Shown here: positions 57,186 through 64,000 of the stretch, piece after piece
Layout of the letters: each line of letters opens with the position of its first letter
Numbering within the stretch: the stretch's first letter is position 1
DNA from: Parachlorella kessleri
Taxonomy: Eukaryota; Chlorophyta; Trebouxiophyceae; Chlorellales; Chlorellaceae
Direction of reading: 5' to 3'
Assembly (NCBI GenBank): GCA_001598975.1
Contig: BBXU01002470.1
Coordinates: 23,917-87,916, forward strand
DNA length: 64,000 bases
Position numbers and translations under genes: made by a program
Notes under the pieces: model-generated
What the model was told of the DNA's origin: nothing
The model's database searches: none
The model's input: the letters and a program-made list of their open reading frames with translations, nothing else

Positions 57186-60100
57186 ATGTTTATTAAAAAA
57201 GTCTTATGCTTGTCGGTTATATATATCTTCTTAGTCCAGTGCAATGCCCGCGCCTACCAGCACCCAACTGTACACCTGCACGCCGGCACTATACAAACTG
57301 GGAGAGGAGCGAGTCTTTCCAGGCAAGCTGGAGCAGAACCCAGTGCAGCCACCTCGGTGGTAGCTTACATACCAGGAAGCCCTGTTTCCGAACAACAGGG
57401 TTTCCGCTCTGGCCTGTCGCCTAGCTAGTCGATACGCAGCGTTTGTTGGTGGCCCTGCCCTCCGTCGGCCAGCAAGCTGGGCTGCCCACACCTGCAGGAC
57501 CACCCAACGGCGTGCGGTCCTGGAGCATGACTTTCACACAAGGAGCCGGCAGTGGGGGCTGCTGCGAGATGCTGTGCAGTATATTGTCACGCACCGGCCA
57601 GACCTCAGCCACGCGGAGAGGGTGGACTTGCTGAACAAGGTGCGGAAAATGTTACTGTAATCCAAGCAGCTCGGTGATTTTAGCTGTTATTGCGTTGACA
57701 GGCACTGGCCGTACAAGTTTAAACAGTAACAAGCTTGAACAAAACAGGGAGCAGGAGCGCAGGGGCCCCTGAAAAGTGAAGGGTGAGGGCTGCTCAGCAA
57801 GAAAGGCTTCTCCATTGCAGATGCTCATGTGTCGGTTCTTTGGTGGCATGCAGCTGCAAGAGCGGGGTTTGCAGGTCGCTGGGTACATTCCGGACAGTTC
57901 CCTGCTGGTGGTGGGACCGAGCCATGCTGTCCAGCAAGTGGAGGGCTGGCCAGCAGTGGTTTGGATGGTGAGTGCCCTGTCCAACTTACTGAGTGCAGGA
58001 GTACAAACAGCATGGGACGCCCATTTCCTAGCTTTGGTGTGAATAATATCCTTGTCACTAGAGTACCGTTGAGGTACGCGTGGCACACTGAGATTCGCAC
58101 ACCGGTTTCTCTTGCTCCTCACGAAGTGGGGGAGGTTCCGCACTTACCATTCAGTGGCACTATTCAGTGGCTATGCAGGGCTTGTACCGCCCAGAATACA
58201 AACGGGCCCCCGAGTGGCAGTCCATCCTTGAGAGAGTCACAGCCCTGCCGACACAGACCAGCATAGCAGGCGGCGCAGCAGCTTTGAACAGCACAGAAAT
58301 GCAGCGGGGGATGGCAGTGGCAGTGTCAGAGCTGCCATGTCGGGTGGAGCGTGGCGCCGATGGACAGCCAAGGCTGGGTATTCAAGTACGCATGCCAAGG
58401 GCTGGTGAGGACGGACTAGCTGGGCCGACAGCGCACGCAGAGTATATGCCTGGCTTGACTAGCAGCCGGAGCAGCAATCTGAGCTCCAGCAGTCTCAGGG
58501 GCGCTGCTGCTCGCCTCAGTCGGCTTCTGGGTGACCCTCGGCAAAGGCTTCCGCAGCAGCATCAGCAGCAGCAGCAGCATGCTGGAGAGGCGGCGACAGC
58601 AGACTGGGCAGCGGCACTGGACAGCCTTTGCAGCAGCGGCACTGTGACAGTGCGCCCAGCAGGGCGCAGCCAGGCAGTGGTGTTCTGCCCGCCGCAGTGC
58701 CTGGAAGCCGTGCTGGACTGGCTCGCCCAGAGGCCTGCTGTGCACTGGCTGGCACCTCTACCAAAGCTGCGGCTGCACGCCTACCAGGCCAGCAGTATCT
58801 CCCAGTCGGGCAAGCCGGTTACCACCTGGACCCCCAGCATGAACACAGACGCCAGCTACCACCCGTTGTGGGCTGCGGGCATAACAGGGGCCGGCCAGGT
58901 CATTGGCTGCGGTGACAGCGGCGTAGGTGGGTGTCGGAGTGTTTTTGGCGTTTTGGGAGGCGGGGGTTTGCCAGCAAACGCTAGACGTTCAAAGGTGGTG
59001 AATCAGGATGGGTTTAAGACAATGTGCTGTGGTGGAGACACGCACCTGTGTCATACTCCTGAGCAGTAGGCCTGTGAGGGGATCATTGCCTGCAGAGCAG
59101 TATTGTTGCTGCTGGAAGCCGCAGCAGCCGCAGCACCACCACTGTGAATGTGCCAACCACGTGTCAGACTGGTGCCAGCAAGTTGAGGGCCAGCAGAGTC
59201 AATGATACATGTTGTGTAGTGTGCACATAGCAGTAGATGGCCGCATATGAGAGGGAATTGGTGCTTGCTTCCTCTCACGCAGACCGGCGGCACTGCTTCT
59301 TCAAGGACCCCAACATTGATGATGCAGCCTGGAAGAGCCATGTCAGTTACCAGGACTCTGTCAAGACCTTTGACTGCCCCGACTGCCGCAAGATCATGTG
59401 CGTTTTGGCTAAGGGGTGTGTATGCCATTGATATCACTGCTGGCTGTGCGCCTGGCTATCAGCAGCAGTAACGGCTGCAAGGGGACAGACAGTCCACCGG
59501 TAGGCAGGTTAGCCCACATAGGCACCAGTTGCTCAGATGCAGCGTCCTCCCTTACCCCTGCTGCAGTTACTACCGTGCCTTTGGCGATGAAAGTGACGCC
59601 AACGGTCACGGCACGCATGTGACGGGAACACTCCTGGGCTTCCCTTACACCGCTAGCTCGCTGACTTCCCCTGACACCCAGTACATCGGCATGGCACCTG
59701 GTGCCCGTCTGGCCTTCATTGACCTGGGTGATGGCAGCTCTGACTCGATCTACACCCCTGCTGACTTGGAGGGCGGCTACTTTGACTACACCAAAGACAA
59801 GGTGTGGCAAAGCGGTGGTTTGTATGTGAGCGTTGCAACTGTGGGCGATCATCCTATGTATGCTATGCCGAATATTGGAAATGAATGGAGATAGTGATAA
59901 TATGCAGTGCGGCCGGACATTTCCTGCTGGCGTGCCCAACTGGTCTCTTTTGTGGCGGAGGGGACCAGAATGAAGCCCCATGGCTAGTTGGCCTTCTGTG
60001 CTGTGTATGCGGGGCAGGAGCCCTCTGCGTGTGATTGGTTAGCTTGACGTTTCCTGTACCAAGTCGCTCTTGTTGCTACGCTCCAGGGCGCGTACATCCA

Positions 60101-63100
60101 CTCCAACTCCTGGGGTTCCGCCACCACAACCTACGATGACCTGGCGGTCCAAGTGGACGAATACCACTGGAAGAACCCCCAGTTCCTGGCGGTCTTTGCC
60201 GCCGGCAATGAGGGCGACGTGCTGACCAGGCAGGGCGAGTCAGGTGGGTGGTTGTGCAGCATGCAAGTTGCACAGAGTTGCGCCAGGAGCTTGCGAAAGC
60301 TTGTAGCTGGGCTGGGCTGGTGTGCTCTGGTGTCTTCTGCCTGCCATGGTACTGGGGCAACAGGACAGTCTCAGGAATGTGCACTTATTGGAGATGTTTG
60401 TCTTGCGCATCTGCAGCCACCGTGGTGCCTGAGCTCACAGCCGTCCAATTGTCAACCCTGAAGGGCACGGCGACTGAGGGACTGTGTTTTCTTCCCATCT
60501 CTTGCTACAGGTGCCAGCACCGTGACCAGCCCCGCCACCTCCAAGAATGCCATCTGCGTGGGCGCCACGCAGACCGCCAACTACGAGGTGGCCTCCAGTG
60601 CGTCCCATTACGTCACCTACCTGGCCACCGTCACCGAGGGCGGCAACTACAGCACGTCCTTCCGCGTGCTCCAGGTGCGGCGTCTAATACCCCACTGTAA
60701 GATGGCGACAGGCAGGGGTCCTCATCGCTTGAGAGGCCATTGCGGCTGCACTGGGCTAGCAGTAGTATGGGGCTGCATGCCTCCCAGCGTGGATTGCTTG
60801 TCCAGGACTGAAGGCCCAGTCGCACGCCGACCTGAGGTCATTGCGCTTGATGCATTTTAACCTTACCACGCACTACCACGCAAACATTGTGATGCAAGCT
60901 CTTTGCTGCCCACTGTGCAGGCCGATTTTGGCAGGGAGATCAGCTCCCTGGGCAGCCAATCCTACCCACTGGTCGCCGCGTCGCCGCTGCTGGCCTGCAC
61001 CGCGCTGCAGAGCTCTGTGCAGGGGGCCGTGGTGCTCATCCAGAGAGGTGGGTGCTCGTGGCGGTGCTGGGTGGGGTCCCGTTCGATGGTTTGTGTTGCT
61101 GTGACATGCACTGTCGCAGGTTGGCCTGCTGGTACCGGGTAGGGTGTGCCAGCCACAGCGTTGAACCAGACCACCAAGGTAACCTACCTGGTATCAGACC
61201 CCTGCTACTTAGTTCATTATCCATTTTCTGGTTCATCTGCTCCTTTACCGCTCTGGCACTCCCCTCAGCAGTCCATGAAGCCCCCCCTGCAGGCCAGTGC
61301 AACTTTGACCAGAAGGCTGTGAATGCGCAGCAAGCCGGCGCGGTGGCAGCGCTCGTGTTTGACAACCTCATGGGCTCATATTTCGTCCTGGGCAGCAACC
61401 AGGGTGGGTGGCTTCTGCGTGCCTATGATTGGGCCCTGCTGGAGATGAGGCAGATGTAGTTTGAAGATTTTGTTCCACGGGGTGTGCCTTGTTTTGGCAG
61501 CCTCATGGCTCCTGCTCTGTGCTGGGCGGCCGTAGGGCTCCCTCAGGTGCCCCTCCTCTACGTTTGCTTTCCTGGATCATTTCTACTCTGCTTGTGCAGT
61601 GGGGTGGCCAGAGGGCATTGCCCAGCACATGGTTCATGCACGTGCAGACTGTCAATGGCTGACTGTTGGGCGGCCTGATTTGCAGGCTGGGCCCCAAGGA
61701 TGACACGGAGGCCCTTGCTTGCCACCCTTTCAAACTGCCTTCCCAGCCCGAGCCTTCACAGAACTTGTTTTGCATCGTAGGCACGACGGTCACCATCCCC
61801 ACCATGTCCACCACCCGGCGCCTGGGGCAGCAGATTCTGGATTCCATCACCATCGGCAGATCCATCACCATTGCCTTCCAGCCGGCCACCACCCCCTCCA
61901 GGCTCAACTCCTTTGAGAACCTGGCCGCCTACTCCAGCCAGGGGCCCACAAGGGACAACAGAATCAAGCCAGACCTGGTGGCGCCAGGTAGGACAGCCAG
62001 CTGCCAGCAACGCTGAGACTGACAGTTTTTGCACGCATGGCAGGGCTAGCAACCTGGTGGTGAGTTCAATGCTAGCCAGGGTTTCACGCCACAAGGTTGG
62101 TATGTCATATGAGGGAGTACACGTTGGCTTCCAGAGCGGTCCGGTGGGCTGCTGTGCAGTGCAAGAAGCCTGACTGCTGCCCTTGTGCTTCTCAGGGGAG
62201 ACCACAGCCTAAAGTCCGCCCGCCTCTCTGGGGCCTGGCCTGTGTCCAGGGGGCGACTCAGGGGTCTGGTCAGCTGTGCGAGGTGTAGACAGCACAAGCA
62301 CCAATGGCCATGTCAGTGGAGGTTGCCTGGGCTTGGTTTATGTGAGGCAGCCACGTTTGTGTATCTCTCTCCTGACGCAGGCACAATCTACTCTGCCAAG
62401 CGCCTCACCACAGTGGGAGGGAACGATTGTGATAGGGTGCTCATGGCGGTGAGTTGGCCACCCCATGCAGGGGGCGCTTGCATACTGATGAGGAGTGTTT
62501 CAATCGTAACAGCTGGTGGCTGACGGGCAGTACTACTGGTTTGTGCAAATGTCGAAGCTGGCATCCCCTAGAAAGAGCCTTCCTGGAAGCCTGCCGTAGA
62601 GTGGCAGTATGCCGATGTCGACTAAATCCACCATACCTGCCCCTCGTAGGGCACCTCAAGGCGCATGTACTGGCCAGGCCTGTCTGTAATAACCATGGTT
62701 TGACATGCCACTATTTATTGCTGGGATGTCACTGCAATGGTTGCTGTCTCGTGCCTCCAGGGCACGTCCATGGCAACGCCAGTGGTGGCCGGCTCTGCAA
62801 CCCTGGTGCGGCAGTACTTTATGGACGGATACTACCCATCGGGCAAGAAGGACGATGCTGACAAGTTGACGCCCTCGGGCGCCCTCATCAAAGCGGTCCT
62901 GATATCAGGTAGACAACGACTCTGGGAGTTTGGCCCTGGCTTCTTCTACTCCTGCACTCCTACTCAGGCAGCTATTCTGCTGTCCATGCGCTGCAACTCA
63001 ACATGTGTTATTGGTGCAGTGCTCTGCCTCCATCTGTGGAACCTCTTCTTGGCTTGGTCTTCTACCACTTATCGAGCCTTGTGTCCCTCCACAGTGCAGA

Positions 63101-64000
63101 GGACGCGGTGTTGCTGTCCAATTGCCAATCAGAGGCCTGAGATGCTTGTAAGCATGCTCCAGCTCGGCCACGGTTGTGCCCTTGAGGCCTGGGCGTATTT
63201 ATGCATTCATTGAAGCATGCTCCACCGTCCTCTGCAGGAGCTGCCTCCCTCCAAGGTGTGGAAGCCGACACTGGGCTGCCCATCGACCCGCCGCCGTCCT
63301 TCCGCCAAGGTTTTGGCCGTGTCAACCTGGGTAAGCGGAAGAAGACTTGGCAAGGACGGTACAGTACGGTTGCATGTCACTATGAGGTGTTGGTGGGCCT
63401 AGAGGCGTTGATCAGGGGTGTCTATGTGTATGCCATGATCGGGCAAAGTTCTTGCCACCAGGCAGTAGTGGAGGGAAGGGGCTTGGGTTCCTTTTTCGCT
63501 GGCATTGACACATGTCTTGCCGTAACTTCCTACGCAGGAAGTCTTTGGGAGGGGCATTTGCTGTCACATCAAACAAGCCATTGGGGGGTCTCCTGGCTGG
63601 CAAAACTACTAGGAACAGTTGAAAGTTTGGTACTCTCTTTTGGAATAGGTAGCCCGTGAATGCGTTCTCCACATGGTTTGAGTCCGTGCAGGCCTGTCAG
63701 TGTACCTGGATGGAGGCAGCACCCGCCTGCAAGTGGTGGATGGAGCCACGCTCAACACCGGGGACTCGCATGAGTACTGCATCCGGGCCAACGGAGGCCC
63801 CATGAAGGTTTCCCTGGTAAGTTGTCTAGAATGCTACGCCTCTGGGAATGATCTAGTTGGGCACAGCCTGTCTCACTGGTATTTCAGTGCCCTTCCCGTC
63901 AATCTTGCACACGCAAAATCTGCTTGTGCCCATTTTGCGACTGTAGGGGAGGGGGGGGGGGGGGTGGGGGGGGGTCGCGGCGGCGGCTAGCAGTCGTTGG
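57186..64000 (+). CDS. Secreted subtilisin-like serine protease (S8), 3' end beyond window
   Basis: Endopeptidase of the subtilase family. The likely start is the ATG at 57186, MFIKKVLCLSVIYIFLVQC, a signal peptide; its junction to exon 2 is unresolved. In-phase exons follow: 57498-57639, 57821-57967, 58179-58926, 59283-59397, 59567-59801, 60087-60243, 60511-60674, 60921-61047, 61293-61403, 61781-61987, 62381-62448, 62761-62908, 63238-63330, 63692-63816. The catalytic Asp is in CGDSGV (58914), His in NGHGTHVTG (59607), the oxyanion Asn in AAGNEG (60207) and Ser in GTSMATP (62767); all are intact. A protease-associated (PA) domain is inserted at about 60921-61403 (VVLIQRG, FDQKAVNAQQAGAVAAL). 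The exon at 63692 starts a beta-rich C-terminal domain. A long prodomain with a short Gln run precedes the catalytic Asp. Confidence 0.9.
63949..63984 (+). repeat. Poly-G tract near the window end
   Basis: Two long G runs separated by a T, then GTCGCGGCGGCGG, lie in the subtilase intron after 63816. The tract can form G-quadruplexes and is a typical place for sequencing or assembly error. Confidence 0.75.

Noticed and set aside
1..64000. CRISPR arrays, prophage, bacterial operons, tRNA or rRNA genes
   Set aside because: No regularly spaced repeats, phage genes or recognisable structural RNA were seen; gene structure is eukaryotic throughout.

Overview
The window is nuclear DNA of a green alga (Chlorophyta). 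It has dense, short, GT-AG spliced exons and GC-rich coding sequence with a strong CAG/CTG bias. It also carries a nuclear petC gene with a plastid transit peptide, a plant-type prenylated ubiquitin-fold protein, plant-type (TTTAGGG) telomere motifs and TGTAA polyadenylation-type signals. I cannot decide between Trebouxiophyceae and Chlorophyceae from the sequence alone. Reading frame was carried across splice junctions by hand. Six models (PMA, MUB, RRP5, the glycosidase-like gene, petC and the Lys/Asp-rich protein) close in phase from ATG to stop, as do the KH gene and the small secreted gene.

Layout: a plasma-membrane H+-ATPase (+, 169-8517) runs convergently toward a MUB gene (-, 9847-10855). 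Next comes a 30-exon RRP5 gene (-, 11660-27248) that is almost entirely S1 RNA-binding repeats. A 288-bp divergent gap separates RRP5 from an unrecognised gene with a long Ala/Gln-rich tail (+, 27537-32217), which is followed by a KH-domain protein of about 1070 aa (+, 33240-39820). Both of these, like RRP5, encode CAG-coded polyglutamine.

From 40.7 to 48.0 kb there is a direct segmental duplication of a Sel1-repeat gene on the minus strand. The 45.7-47.9 kb copy looks intact where I could check it. The 40.7-43.2 kb copy has lost its ATG and carries a frameshift. Between the copies lies a small secreted Cys-containing protein gene (+, 43972-45363). A secreted glycoside-hydrolase-like protein (+, 48032-51567) starts 116 bp from the intact Sel1 copy. 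It converges on petC, the Rieske subunit of cytochrome b6f (-, 52396-54098). A Lys/Asp-rich nuclear-type protein (-, 54770-56827) and a secreted subtilisin-like protease (+, about 57186 to beyond the window end) complete the window.

The genes do not form one pathway; this is ordinary eukaryotic gene order. The most unusual items are: RRP5 without its C-terminal HAT/TPR half; an interstitial telomere array held in the loop of a 28-bp inverted repeat inside an RRP5 intron; a 111-bp in-frame duplication over an RRP5 splice donor; the decaying Sel1 duplicate; and several lineage-type proteins I could not assign. I found no convincing new defence, mobile or biosynthetic system.
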